In this document: piece after piece, positions 1-6,759 of the stretch
How the letters are laid out: every line of letters starts with the position of its first letter
How positions within the stretch are numbered: the stretch's first letter is position 1
Position numbers and translations under genes: made by a program
Assembly: GCF_004117855.1 (NCBI RefSeq)
Contig: NZ_QWBW01000026.1
Location: 20,115-74,397, forward strand
Origin: Modicisalibacter coralii
GTDB lineage: Bacteria > Pseudomonadota > Gammaproteobacteria > Pseudomonadales > Halomonadaceae
Reading direction: 5' to 3'
Length of the DNA stretch: 54,283 bases
The notes under the pieces: generated by a model
The model's input: the letters and a program-made list of their open reading frames with translations, nothing else
Database searches by the model: none
What the model was told of the DNA's origin: nothing

Positions 1-411
1 GAGATCCAGCAGGAGCTCGACAACAACTGCCAGGGCATCCTCGGCTACGTGGTGCGCTGGGTCGAGCACGGCGTGGGCTGTTCCAAGGTCCCCGACATCC
101 ACGACGTGGGGCTGATGGAAGACCGCGCCACGCTGCGCATCTCCAGCCAGCACATCGCCAACTGGCTGTATCACGGCGTGATCAGCGAGGCCCAGGTCAA
201 GGAGACGCTCGCGCGCATGGCGAAAGTCGTCGACGACCAGAACGCGCACGATCCGGACTACACGCCGATGACGTCGCACCTGGCCGACTCCAGCGCCTTC
301 CAGGCCGCCTCGGACCTGATCTTCAAGGGCCGCGAACAGCCGGCGGGCTACACCGAGCCGTTGCTGCATCATTGGCGGGCGGTGCACAAGGCCAAGGAAC
401 GCACTGCCTAA
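1..411 (+). CDS. glcB: malate synthase G, C-terminal part (5' end outside window)
   Basis: Frame 1 is open from the first base and gives 136 residues ending at TAA 409-411. Malate synthase G condenses glyoxylate and acetyl-CoA to malate in the cytosolic glyoxylate shunt. The fragment carries the family's well conserved C-terminal segment, with stretches such as [26 protein letters not shown] and [13 protein letters not shown], recognised from the E. coli and Pseudomonas GlcB proteins. The N-terminal three quarters, including the catalytic base region, lie upstream of the window. The last codons and the stop fall inside a 137-bp palindromic repeat that begins at about 401, so the native C-terminus may have been altered slightly by insertion of that element. 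Identification is secure; completeness cannot be judged. Confidence 0.95.
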   Translation, partial: EIQQELDNNCQGILGYVVRWVEHGVGCSKVPDIHDVGLMEDRATLRISSQHIANWLYHGVISEAQVKETLARMAKVVDDQNAHDPDYTPMTSHLADSSAFQAASDLIFKGREQPAGYTEPLLHHWRAVHKAKERTA

Positions 412-537
412 ATGCCTGCGCGGGGGTAGCGCGGCGTTGCACAATACTCGGAATCCTCACCTATGACGTATAGGCTCCGGTTCCTGCGTGTTGTGCGCCT
501 TGCGCTACGCCCCGCTCGGCGATTTATCCAGCGCTTC
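401..537. repeat. 137-bp palindromic interspersed element, copy 1
   Basis: This copy aligns without gaps to 1531-1667 at a constant offset of 1130 bp, with about 104 of 137 bases identical by hand count. The ends are imperfect inverted repeats: CACTGCCTAAAT near 402 against the complement of ATTTATCCAGCG near 522-533. The whole unit folds on itself. GTAGCGC (426-432) pairs with GCGCTAC (502-508), GCACAA (439-444) with TTGTGC (491-496), and the centre is GGAATCC...GGCTCCGGTTCC around an ACCTAT/ATAGG stem. It supplies the stop codon of glcB. It has no coding capacity and resembles a MITE or REP-type element; I do not recognise a named family. Confidence 0.8.
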
Positions 538-659
538 CCGTGGGGTAACCCTGGCTTTGGGCTAGTCTGATGCTCGTGGCTCGCGCTCTGTGCGGCCGGA
601 TTGCGTTGCGCTATCTTGGGCGCAGTGACACGCCGAGCCCAGCGCCAGGAGATCCCCCC

Positions 660-1085
660 ATGACCGTGATGACCGCTGCCGCCATCGAGGAGTTTCTCGA
701 CGAGGTCTTTCCCTTCCGTCAGGGCACCATCGAGGGGGTCGACGAGATGCGCGCGACCATGAGCCTGGCCATCGAGGACGAACACCTGCGTCCCGGGGCC
801 TGCGTCTCCGGGCCGAGCATGATGGCGCTGGCCGATGTCTGCCTCTACGTGGCGATCCTCGCCCAGATCGGTCCCGAGGCGATGGCGGTCACCAGCGACA
901 TCAACTGCCATTTCCTGCGTCGCGCCCGCGGCGATCGCGACCTGATCGCCAACGCCCGACTGATCAAGCTGGGCCGTCGTCTGGCGGTCGGCGAGGTCGA
1001 ACTGTTCTCGGCCGGCGACGACGAGCCGGTGGCGATCGTCACCGCGACGTACGTGCTCCCGGACCGCGACGAGGACGACGACTGA
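660..1085 (+). CDS. PaaI-family hotdog-fold thioesterase
   Basis: 141-residue protein of the acyl-CoA thioesterase (PaaI/YbgC-like) hotdog superfamily, predicted to hydrolyse acyl-CoA thioesters in the cytosol; the substrate is unknown. The pattern RPGACVSGPSMMALADVCLY is the helix-containing hotdog motif in which the acidic residue near 65 normally acts in catalysis. It is followed by the beta-strand region ending TATYVLP. The start at 660 is chosen because AGGAG (647-651) sits 8 bases before this ATG and because the upstream in-frame extension (from 570) is not family-like. The C-terminus ends in an acidic DRDEDDD tail. It stands alone between the glcB 3' end and a convergent DUF423 gene. 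Confidence 0.8.
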   Translation: MTVMTAAAIEEFLDEVFPFRQGTIEGVDEMRATMSLAIEDEHLRPGACVSGPSMMALADVCLYVAILAQIGPEAMAVTSDINCHFLRRARGDRDLIANARLIKLGRRLAVGEVELFSAGDDEPVAIVTATYVLPDRDEDDD

Positions 1086-1104
1086 GCGACTCTCGTCACG
1101 GCGC

Positions 1105-1497
1105 TCAGCCGGCGGTCCCGGCCGGCCGGGACCGCCAGGCACTCACCGCCAGCGCCAGCCAGCCGGTCATCAACAGCAGCCCGCCGAACGGGGTGATCAG
1201 CCCCAGGCGCGGCGTCCCGGTGAGCGCCAGCAGATACAGCGACCCGGAGAACAGCACGATTCCCGTCCCCCAGAGACTCAGCGTCACGGCCTGACCGCGC
1301 AGCGGTTGTCGTGACCGCCATACCAGCACCGCGAGCATCGCCAGGGTGTGCCAGGCCTGATAGCGAACGCCCGTCTCGAAGACGTCGAACAGTCTTGGCG
1401 GGATCCGTCCCTGCAGGCCGTGCGCGGCGAAGGCGCCGGCCGCCACCATGATGAAACCGCTCAGCGCGACCGCGACCCAACTGGCTCGATGCGGCAT
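1105..1497 (-). CDS. DUF423 family small membrane protein
   Basis: 130-residue integral membrane protein with about four hydrophobic segments. The N-terminal WVAVALSGFIMVAAGAFAAHGL and the RYQAWHTLAML motif are typical of DUF423 (YgdD/YwdK-type) proteins, whose function is not established. The start at 1497 is preceded on the minus strand by AGGAGTC about 8 bases upstream; longer in-frame extensions (to 1590) would run through the palindromic repeat and are not family-like. It converges with the thioesterase gene, with 19 bp between the two stops. Confidence 0.85.
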   Translation of the reverse strand: MPHRASWVAVALSGFIMVAAGAFAAHGLQGRIPPRLFDVFETGVRYQAWHTLAMLAVLVWRSRQPLRGQAVTLSLWGTGIVLFSGSLYLLALTGTPRLGLITPFGGLLLMTGWLALAVSAWRSRPAGTAG

Positions 1498-1530
1498 GTT
1501 AAGAGACTCCTGAATGACTACGCTTGGGAA

Positions 1531-1667
1531 GCACTGCATAAATGGCTGCGCGGGCCAATCACGTCGTTGTGCGGTGCGCGGAATCCTCACCTATACCCCA
1601 TAGGCTCCGGTTCCTGTGCGCCGTACGCCTCGTGCTTTACACCGCTCGCCAATTTATTCAGCGCTGC
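1531..1667. repeat. 137-bp palindromic interspersed element, copy 2
   Basis: Second copy of the element at 401-537, same length and ungapped. The terminal inverted repeats are CACTGCATAAATGGC (1532-1546) against the complement of GCCAATTTATTCAGCG (1648-1663). The central blocks GAATCCTCAC (1581-1590) and TAGGCTCCGG (1601-1610) are identical to copy 1. At the site where copy 1 pairs GTAGCGC with GCGCTAC, this copy pairs AATCACG (1557-1563) with CGTGCTT (1631-1637): both strands of the stem changed while pairing was kept. It lies in the 324-bp gap between the divergent DUF423 and symporter genes, so it is in a position to affect expression of either. Confidence 0.8.
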
Positions 1668-1821
1668 CTGAATAAGGACGCAATAACCCGCTGTTGGCGT
1701 TCATGTTTCGTTATCCGGCGCCGGTCGCTATGATGCGGCCCGCCGCCGGGCTCCCTGACGACACGCCGGCTACCGGTGGTACCAAGAAAACAAGGCTTAG
1801 AACGCTCAGGAGAATGATGCC

Positions 1822-3303
1822 ATGGAATCCCTCGTCTCGCTCATCGCGCCCTTGCGCGATGGCCTATATGCCGTCATGACCCCGGTCAGTGACTTCATCT
1901 GGAGCTATATCCTCGTCTACCTGCTGCTGGGGGCCGGGGTGCTGTTCACGGTGATGACCCGCGGCATGCAGTTTCGCCTGTTCGGCCACATGGCCAAGGT
2001 CACCGTTTCCGCCCGCGGGGCCGGCGAGGGGGTCAGTGGGTTCCAGGCCTTCGCCACCTCGCTGGCGGCGCGCGTCGGCACCGGCAACCTGGCCGGGGTG
2101 GCGATCGCCCTGTGGGTGGGCGGCCCCGGGGCGATCTTCTGGATGTGGATCACCGCGCTGGTGGGCTTTGCCACCGCCTTCGTCGAATCCACCCTTGCCC
2201 AGACCTACAAGCATCGCAACGAGGACGGCGTGTTCCGTGGCGGGCCGGCCTATTACATCGAGCGCTGCCTGAACGCGCGCTGGCTGGGGGCGCTGTTCGC
2301 GGTATTCCTGCTGATCGCCTACGGCCTGGCCTTCAATGCCGCGCAGTCCAATACCATCGCCCAGGGCATGAACGGCGCCTTCGGCATTCCGACCTGGCTG
2401 ACCGGCGTGGTGCTGGTCTGCGTGGTGGCGGTGGTGATCTTCGGCGGGCTCAAGTCGGTGGCACGCACCGCCGAGTTGATCGTGCCGTTCATGGCGATCG
2501 CCTATCTGCTGGTCGCCTTGTGGATCCTGTTTGCCAACATCTCCGAGGTGCCGGCGATGCTGGCCTTGATCGTCAAGAGCGCCTTCGGCTTCGGCCCGGC
2601 GGTCGGCGGGGCGGCCGGTTACGCCATCAAGGCGGCGATGGAGAACGGCATCAAGCGTGGGCTGTTCTCCAACGAGGCGGGCATGGGCTCGGCGCCCAAC
2701 GCCGCGGCTCAGGCCACGGTCAAGCATCCCGCCGCCCAGGGGCTGGTACAGTCGTTCGGGGTGTTCGTCGATACCCTGGTGATCTGCAGCTGCACGGCGG
2801 TGGCCATCCTGCTTTCCGGCGTCTATGAAACGCTGCTCAGCGAGTCCGCCGGCCAGTCGATCGAGGGCATCAAGCTCACCCAGGATGCCATGGTCGACCA
2901 CCTCGGCGCGTTCGGCGAGATCTTCATCGCCATCGCCATCCTGCTGTTCGCCTTCACCTCGATCATCGCCAACTTCTCGTTCTCGGCGGTGAACATCGAG
3001 TACCTGTTTCGCGGACATGCCAAGAAGGCGGTACACGTGCTGCGCTGGGTCGTGTTGGCGATGACCATGATCGGCGCGCTGGCCAAGCTCGAGTTCGTCT
3101 GGCACTTCGCCGATCTGGCGATGGGGCTGATGGCCACCACCAACCTGATCGCCATCCTGATCATGTCGCCGATCGCCATTCGCGTGCTCAAGGACTACGA
3201 GCGACAGCGCAAGGAGGGCGTCAGCGAGCCGGTGTTCGATCCCAAGGTGCTCAAGCGCCCCGACCAGGTCGACGCCGACGTCTGGCCGCCCAAGGATGTC
3301 TGA
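1822..3303 (+). CDS. AGCS-family sodium:alanine/glycine symporter
   Basis: 493-residue inner-membrane carrier of the alanine or glycine:cation symporter family (APC superfamily), importing small neutral amino acids with Na+. Around eleven hydrophobic segments are visible. The family blocks ARVGTGNLAGVA (residues 83-94), FRGGPAYYIE (about 138-147) and the NEAGMGSAPNAAA stretch near 290 are all present; these regions line the substrate and Na+ sites in AGCS structures. Length is normal for the family. AGGAG sits about 10 bases before the ATG at 1822. The gene is monocistronic, ended by an intrinsic terminator at 3328. Na+-coupled uptake fits a halophilic host. Confidence 0.92.
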   Translation: MESLVSLIAPLRDGLYAVMTPVSDFIWSYILVYLLLGAGVLFTVMTRGMQFRLFGHMAKVTVSARGAGEGVSGFQAFATSLAARVGTGNLAGVAIALWVGGPGAIFWMWITALVGFATAFVESTLAQTYKHRNEDGVFRGGPAYYIERCLNARWLGALFAVFLLIAYGLAFNAAQSNTIAQGMNGAFGIPTWLTGVVLVCVVAVVIFGGLKSVARTAELIVPFMAIAYLLVALWILFANISEVPAMLALIVKSAFGFGPAVGGAAGYAIKAAMENGIKRGLFSNEAGMGSAPNAAAQATVKHPAAQGLVQSFGVFVDTLVICSCTAVAILLSGVYETLLSESAGQSIEGIKLTQDAMVDHLGAFGEIFIAIAILLFAFTSIIANFSFSAVNIEYLFRGHAKKAVHVLRWVVLAMTMIGALAKLEFVWHFADLAMGLMATTNLIAILIMSPIAIRVLKDYERQRKEGVSEPVFDPKVLKRPDQVDADVWPPKDV

Positions 3304-3327
3304 GTGAGGATTTGGCGTTAAAATGAC

Positions 3328-3353
3328 GGCCCGTCGACCCCGACGGGCCTTTT
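3328..3353 (+). terminator. intrinsic terminator after the AGCS symporter gene
   Basis: Perfect nine-base stem GGCCCGTCG / CGACGGGCC with a four-base loop (3337-3340), followed by TTTTGCTTTTT. It ends the symporter transcript and leaves only about 30 bases before thiS. Confidence 0.9.
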
Positions 3354-3384
3354 GCTTTTTCGACCCACGAACGCGGGGGTAGCC

Positions 3385-3585
3385 ATGCAGATTCAGCTCA
3401 ATGGGGAACGGCGTGATCTCGACGGCCAGCCGACCATCAGCGATCTGGTGACGACGCTGGGCCTGGCCGGGCGGCGCATCGCGGTGGAAGTCAACGAGGA
3501 GATCGTGCCGCGCAGCCAGCATGCCGCGACCCGCCTGACCGAGGGCGACCGGGTCGAAGTCGTGCACGCCATCGGCGGCGGCTGA
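3385..3585 (+). CDS. thiS: ThiS sulfur-carrier protein
   Basis: 66-residue ubiquitin-like sulfur carrier for thiazole synthesis in thiamine biosynthesis. It begins MQIQLNGERRDL and ends with the Gly-Gly tail (AIGGG) that is adenylated and thiocarboxylated. The ATG at 3385 gives the normal length; an in-frame ATG at 3352 would run back into the preceding terminator and is rejected. It is followed 99 bp downstream by thiG, its sulfur acceptor partner. No TPP riboswitch was recognised in the short leader between the terminator and this gene. Confidence 0.93.
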   Translation: MQIQLNGERRDLDGQPTISDLVTTLGLAGRRIAVEVNEEIVPRSQHAATRLTEGDRVEVVHAIGGG

Positions 3586-3684
3586 GTCGGCCGTCTTTCG
3601 TCACCGGGGCCCGTCGCCCCCTTCACCATCCCGTAGCGCCTGCCCGTCGGCCATCGCCGCCTCGGGCGGGGCCCAGGAGTTGTC

Positions 3685-4482
3685 ATGACCGATCGTCATC
3701 TGGATCAACCGTGGTGCGTCGCCGGCCGCGAATTCACCTCGCGGCTGCTGGTCGGCACCGGCAAGTACCGCGATCTCGACGAAACCGCCGCCGCGGTGGC
3801 GGCCAGCGGTGCCGAGATCGTCACCTTCGCCGTGCGTCGCACCAATCTGGGGCAGAACGCCGACGCGCCCAATCTGCTCGATGCCGTCTCCCCCGAGCGT
3901 TACACCCTGCTGCCCAATACCGCGGGCTGCTACACCGCCAGGGATGCGGTGCGGACCTGCAAGCTGGCGCGCGAGCTGCTCGACGGCCACAACCTGGTCA
4001 AGCTCGAGGTGCTCGGCGACGACAAGACCCTCTATCCCAACGTGGTCGAGACGCTCAAGGCCGCCGATGAGCTGGTCCGTGACGGCTTCGACGTGATGGT
4101 CTATACCAGCGACGACCCGATCGTCGCCAAGGAGCTCGAGACCCTCGGCTGCAGCGCGGTGATGCCGCTGGGGTCGCTGATCGGCTCCGGCCACGGCCTG
4201 CTCAACCCGGCCAGCCTGCGGGTGATCCTCGAGAATGCCGAGGTCCCGGTGCTGGTCGATGCCGGTATCGGCACCGCTTCCGACGCCGCGCTGGCGATGG
4301 AGATGGGCTGCGCCGGGGTGCTGATGAACTCGGCGATCGCCCATGCCCGCCACCCGGTGGTGATGGCCGGCGCCATGCGCAAGGCGATCGAGGCCGGACG
4401 CGAGGCGTTCCTCGCCGAGCGCATGCCGCGGCGTGCCTACGCCGAGGCGTCGTCCCCGACCCAGGGCCGTATCACCGACTGA
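3685..4482 (+). CDS. thiG: thiazole synthase ThiG
   Basis: 265-residue TIM-barrel enzyme that combines 1-deoxy-D-xylulose 5-phosphate, dehydroglycine/iminoglycine and ThiS-thiocarboxylate to make the thiazole phosphate. The Schiff-base lysine is in [10 protein letters not shown] (K106 here), and the phosphate-binding end is [16 protein letters not shown] followed by GVLMNSAIA. Start chosen at 3685, with CAGGAG about 6 bases upstream. It lies 99 bp after thiS and 15 bp before trmB, so thiS-thiG-trmB is probably one transcript, an arrangement also seen in pseudomonads. Confidence 0.95.
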   Translation: MTDRHLDQPWCVAGREFTSRLLVGTGKYRDLDETAAAVAASGAEIVTFAVRRTNLGQNADAPNLLDAVSPERYTLLPNTAGCYTARDAVRTCKLARELLDGHNLVKLEVLGDDKTLYPNVVETLKAADELVRDGFDVMVYTSDDPIVAKELETLGCSAVMPLGSLIGSGHGLLNPASLRVILENAEVPVLVDAGIGTASDAALAMEMGCAGVLMNSAIAHARHPVVMAGAMRKAIEAGREAFLAERMPRRAYAEASSPTQGRITD

Positions 4483-4497
4483 CCGAAATTCCGCGAC

Positions 4498-5256
4498 ATG
4501 AGTGACGATCGCTTGACCGCCGATACCCCCAAGGCCGCCTCTTCCGAGACCGCGGCGTCGCCAGAGAGCAACGAACGGCCGCGCCGCGGCGTGAAGAGCT
4601 ACGTGCTGCGTGCCGGGCGCATGACCGCCGCCCAGACCCGCGGCCTCGAGGAGGTCTGGCCGCGGCTGGGGCTGCGCGTGGCCGACGGGCGCCAGGATCT
4701 CGAGGCCCTGTTCGGGCGCCGCGCGCCGTGCGTGGTGGAGATCGGCTTCGGCATGGGTGCCTCGCTGATCGAGCAGGCCGAACGTCATCCCGAGACCGAC
4801 TTCATCGGTGTCGAGGTGCATGCGCCCGGTGTCGGCAAGCTGCTCGACGAGGCCGACAAGCGCGGGCTCACCAACCTGCGCGTGTACCGCGAGGATGCCC
4901 TCGAGGTGCTGAGCCAGTGCCTGCCCGAGGCCAGCCTCGAAGGGGTGCAGCTGTTCTTCCCCGACCCCTGGCCCAAGAAGAAGCATCACAAGCGGCGCAT
5001 CGTCCAGCCGGCGTTCGTCGCGCTGGTGCGCTCGCGCCTCAGGCCCGGCGGCTGGCTGCACATGGCCACCGACTGGGAGGCCTATGCCGAGCACATGGCC
5101 GAGGTGCTGAGCGAGGCGCCGGGGCTGCGCAACACGGCGCCCGAAGGCCACTACGTGCCGCGTCCCGCCTTCCGTCCGCTGACCAAGTTCGAGACCCGTG
5201 GCGAGAAGCTCGGCCATGGCGTCTGGGATCTGATCTACGAACGCGTCGAGGGCTGA
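4498..5256 (+). CDS. trmB: tRNA (guanine-N7-)-methyltransferase TrmB
   Basis: 252-residue SAM-dependent enzyme forming m7G46 in the variable loop of tRNAs. The SAM-binding glycine motif EIGFGMG is at residues 81-87. The family signature FFPDPWPKKKHHKRR is at 153-167, and the MATDWEAYAEHM block follows. The first 30 residues are a polar, low-complexity extension (ETAASPESNERPRRG) common in TrmB. No strong Shine-Dalgarno is visible before the ATG, so translation may depend on coupling to thiG, whose stop is 15 bases upstream. Downstream there is no plus-strand terminator before the minus-strand sRNA region. Confidence 0.93.
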   Translation: MSDDRLTADTPKAASSETAASPESNERPRRGVKSYVLRAGRMTAAQTRGLEEVWPRLGLRVADGRQDLEALFGRRAPCVVEIGFGMGASLIEQAERHPETDFIGVEVHAPGVGKLLDEADKRGLTNLRVYREDALEVLSQCLPEASLEGVQLFFPDPWPKKKHHKRRIVQPAFVALVRSRLRPGGWLHMATDWEAYAEHMAEVLSEAPGLRNTAPEGHYVPRPAFRPLTKFETRGEKLGHGVWDLIYERVEG

Positions 5257-5310
5257 GCGCCTCGTCTTGCCCCGGGGATGCCCGTACCGCCGCCTGTTTT
5301 CCCGCCCGAC

Positions 5311-5425
5311 AGAAAAGCGGCGACTCCGAGGAGTCGCCGTAAGGACCGTGACTAGCTTGATGAGGAGAAACCATAAGCGGGAACCTGACTTCCTGCTTAG
5401 GCCACGATGTCTGACGAGCATCGTG
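5311..5425 (-). ncRNA. candidate Fur-regulated small RNA, copy A (of a tandem pair)
   Basis: No protein is plausible here, but the minus strand has every part of a small-RNA gene. There is a promoter at 5431-5459, and a first stem CACGATG/CATCGTG (plus positions 5403-5409 and 5419-5425). A second stem TAAGC-GGAA/TTCC-GCTTA displays a GTCAGG loop. A single-stranded tract reads TTTCTCCTCATCAAGC followed by TAGTCACGGTCC. The terminator stem CGGCGACTC/GAGTCGCCG (5318-5339) leads into CTTTTCT. Predicted length is about 115 nt. The same plan recurs at 5523-5642 with compensatory changes. The CTCCTCAT tract is complementary to Shine-Dalgarno sequences, suggesting base-pairing repression. The layout resembles PrrF1/PrrF2 and RyhB, but I do not recognise the primary sequence. 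Confidence 0.72.
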
Positions 5426-5430
5426 TTTAA

Positions 5431-5459
5431 ACAGTAATCATTAGCATTTGAGATGTCAA
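5431..5459 (-). promoter_or_regulatory. sigma70-type promoter with overlapping Fur-like box for sRNA copy A
   Basis: On the minus strand TTGACA (plus 5454-5459) and TACTGT (5431-5436) are separated by exactly 17 bases. The spacer contains AATGCTAATGATTA (plus 5435-5448), close to the core of the Fur consensus AATGATAATCATTA. A repressor bound there would block polymerase, so transcription is expected under iron limitation. Confidence 0.65.
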
Positions 5460-5522
5460 ATCTTTCGCGAGGCTTTTTTGCACTCGCTCGTCGGTTCGTC
5501 GAGAAAGCGGTTGCATGGACAC

Positions 5523-5642
5523 AAAAAGAAGGCGGCGACTCGAGGAGTCGCCGCAAGACCGTGACTAGCTGATGAGGAGATAACCATGGCAGGAACCTGA
5601 CATTCGCTGCGATGGTCGTGTGATGCCTGGCGAGCACCACAC
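5523..5642 (-). ncRNA. candidate Fur-regulated small RNA, copy B (of a tandem pair)
   Basis: Paralogue of the RNA at 5311-5425. The first stem is GTGTGGTG/CATCACAC (plus 5635-5642 and 5618-5625), which differs in sequence from copy A but keeps the pairing. The second stem GCAG-GAA/TTC-CTGC again presents a GTCAGG loop. The unpaired core reads TTATCTCCTCATCAGC then TAGTCACGGTC. The terminator GCGGCGACTC/GAGTCGCCGC (5532-5541, 5545-5554) is followed on the minus strand by CTTCTTTTTG. Predicted length is about 120 nt. The shared core is nearly identical between copies while the 5' part diverges, the pattern expected when the core is the target-pairing region. Targets are unknown. Confidence 0.74.
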
Positions 5643-5647
5643 GGATA

Positions 5648-5676
5648 AAAGTAATGATTCTCATTTTATCTGTCAA
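5648..5676 (-). promoter_or_regulatory. sigma70-type promoter with overlapping Fur box for sRNA copy B
   Basis: Minus-strand TTGACA (plus 5671-5676) and TACTTT (5648-5653) with a 17-base spacer. The spacer holds AATGAGAATCATTA (plus 5652-5665), which matches 13 of 14 bases of the core Fur consensus AATGATAATCATTA. Same geometry as the promoter of copy A, 217 bp away. Confidence 0.72.
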
Positions 5677-5709
5677 GGAGAACGAGAAACATTTTCAACA
5701 AAGCCCGTG

Positions 5710-6624
5710 TCAGCCCGTCAGGCTCAGCCACAGCGGCAGACTGAGCATCGCCAGCAGGGTCTGGCCGGTGATCAGCGCCGCCATCAGCTCGGCATCGCCA
5801 CCCAGCTGCCGGGCGAGGATGTAGGCCGAGGTGGCGGTGGGCAGGGCGGCGAAGAGCAGGGCCACGTCCCGGCTCACCGGATCGAGCCCCGTGAGGGTCG
5901 CCAGGGCGAGAACCAGGGCCGGCATCAGCACCAGCTTGATGGTGTTGGCGGCCCACACGCCGCGATCGATGCGCAGCAGGGCGTGCGGGCGTAGCGCCAC
6001 GCCCACGGCGACCAGCCCCAGCGGCAGGGCGGCACGGCCCAGCAGGCCGACGGCGCGCTCGCTCCAGCCGGGCAGGCCGATGCCGCTGAGGTTGAGCGCG
6101 ATGCCGGCGAGGCAGGCGAGGATCAGCGGATTGCGGGTCAGCGCGGCGAGGCTCTTCGACAGGCTGGACGGGCCCAGGGTGCCGGCGGCGATGAAGCTCG
6201 CCACGCACAGCACGTTGATCGTGGGTACCATCAGCGCGACCGCCACGGCGGCCACGGTGGCGCCGGCCTGCCCGTGCAGCGCCGCCGCGCCGGCGACGCC
6301 TACGTAGGTGTTGAAGCGTAGCGCCCCCTGGAACACCGAGGTGAATGCCGGCGCCGCCAGCGCCAGGTGCTTCTTGAACAGCCACAGCAGCGCAGAAAAG
6401 CCGCCGATGCCGCCCAGCAGGGCAATGGCCACCCGGACCACGGGAACCTGCGAGACATCGGCGGTGGCCAGGGTGGCGACCAGCATGGCGGGAAACAGCA
6501 GGAAGTAGATCAGCCGCTCCATGACCGGCCAGAAGTCCGCCGAGGGCAGGCGACGCCAGCCGAGCACGGCGCCCAGCAGAATCAGCAGGAAGAGGGGACC
6601 CAGAGCGTCCTGGACGCCGGACAT
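5710..6624 (-). CDS. AEC-family transporter
   Basis: 304-residue inner-membrane protein of the auxin efflux carrier / malonate permease-like family (AEC). About ten hydrophobic segments are arranged as two five-helix halves, with the family's NTYVGVAGAAALHG and VALMVPTINVLCV stretches near the middle of the first half. In bacteria such carriers move dicarboxylates or other small organic anions, but the substrate here cannot be told. AAGGAGAG precedes the ATG at 6624 on the minus strand. The gene ends 34 bp before the Fur-box promoter of sRNA copy B on the same strand, and readthrough into the sRNA pair cannot be excluded because no terminator is seen between them. Confidence 0.82.
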   Translation of the reverse strand: MSGVQDALGPLFLLILLGAVLGWRRLPSADFWPVMERLIYFLLFPAMLVATLATADVSQVPVVRVAIALLGGIGGFSALLWLFKKHLALAAPAFTSVFQGALRFNTYVGVAGAAALHGQAGATVAAVAVALMVPTINVLCVASFIAAGTLGPSSLSKSLAALTRNPLILACLAGIALNLSGIGLPGWSERAVGLLGRAALPLGLVAVGVALRPHALLRIDRGVWAANTIKLVLMPALVLALATLTGLDPVSRDVALLFAALPTATSAYILARQLGGDAELMAALITGQTLLAMLSLPLWLSLTG

Positions 6625-6759
6625 GACGACTCTCCTTGTCAGGCTATGACACGCCGTGAGGCGACGGGATTCGATAACCTTACGCGAGTCACGATCGCGG
6701 ACAAACTGATAAGCTTACCGCGATTCCGACGCCTGTCGACGAGGCCCGCCACGCAACCC

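Noticed and set aside
3354-3384. TPP riboswitch before thiS
   Set aside because: Only about 30 bp separate the preceding terminator from the start codon, too short for the THI element, and its conserved CTGAGA core is not seen.
3601-5676. A 691-codon minus-strand open frame covering thiG, trmB and the sRNA region
   Set aside because: It is antisense to two firmly identified genes and has no recognisable domain. Its 5' part runs through the sRNA promoters.
5620-5994. Plus-strand open frame starting in the sRNA copy B region
   Set aside because: No ribosome site and it overlaps the AEC gene on the other strand; the RNA structure explains this region better.
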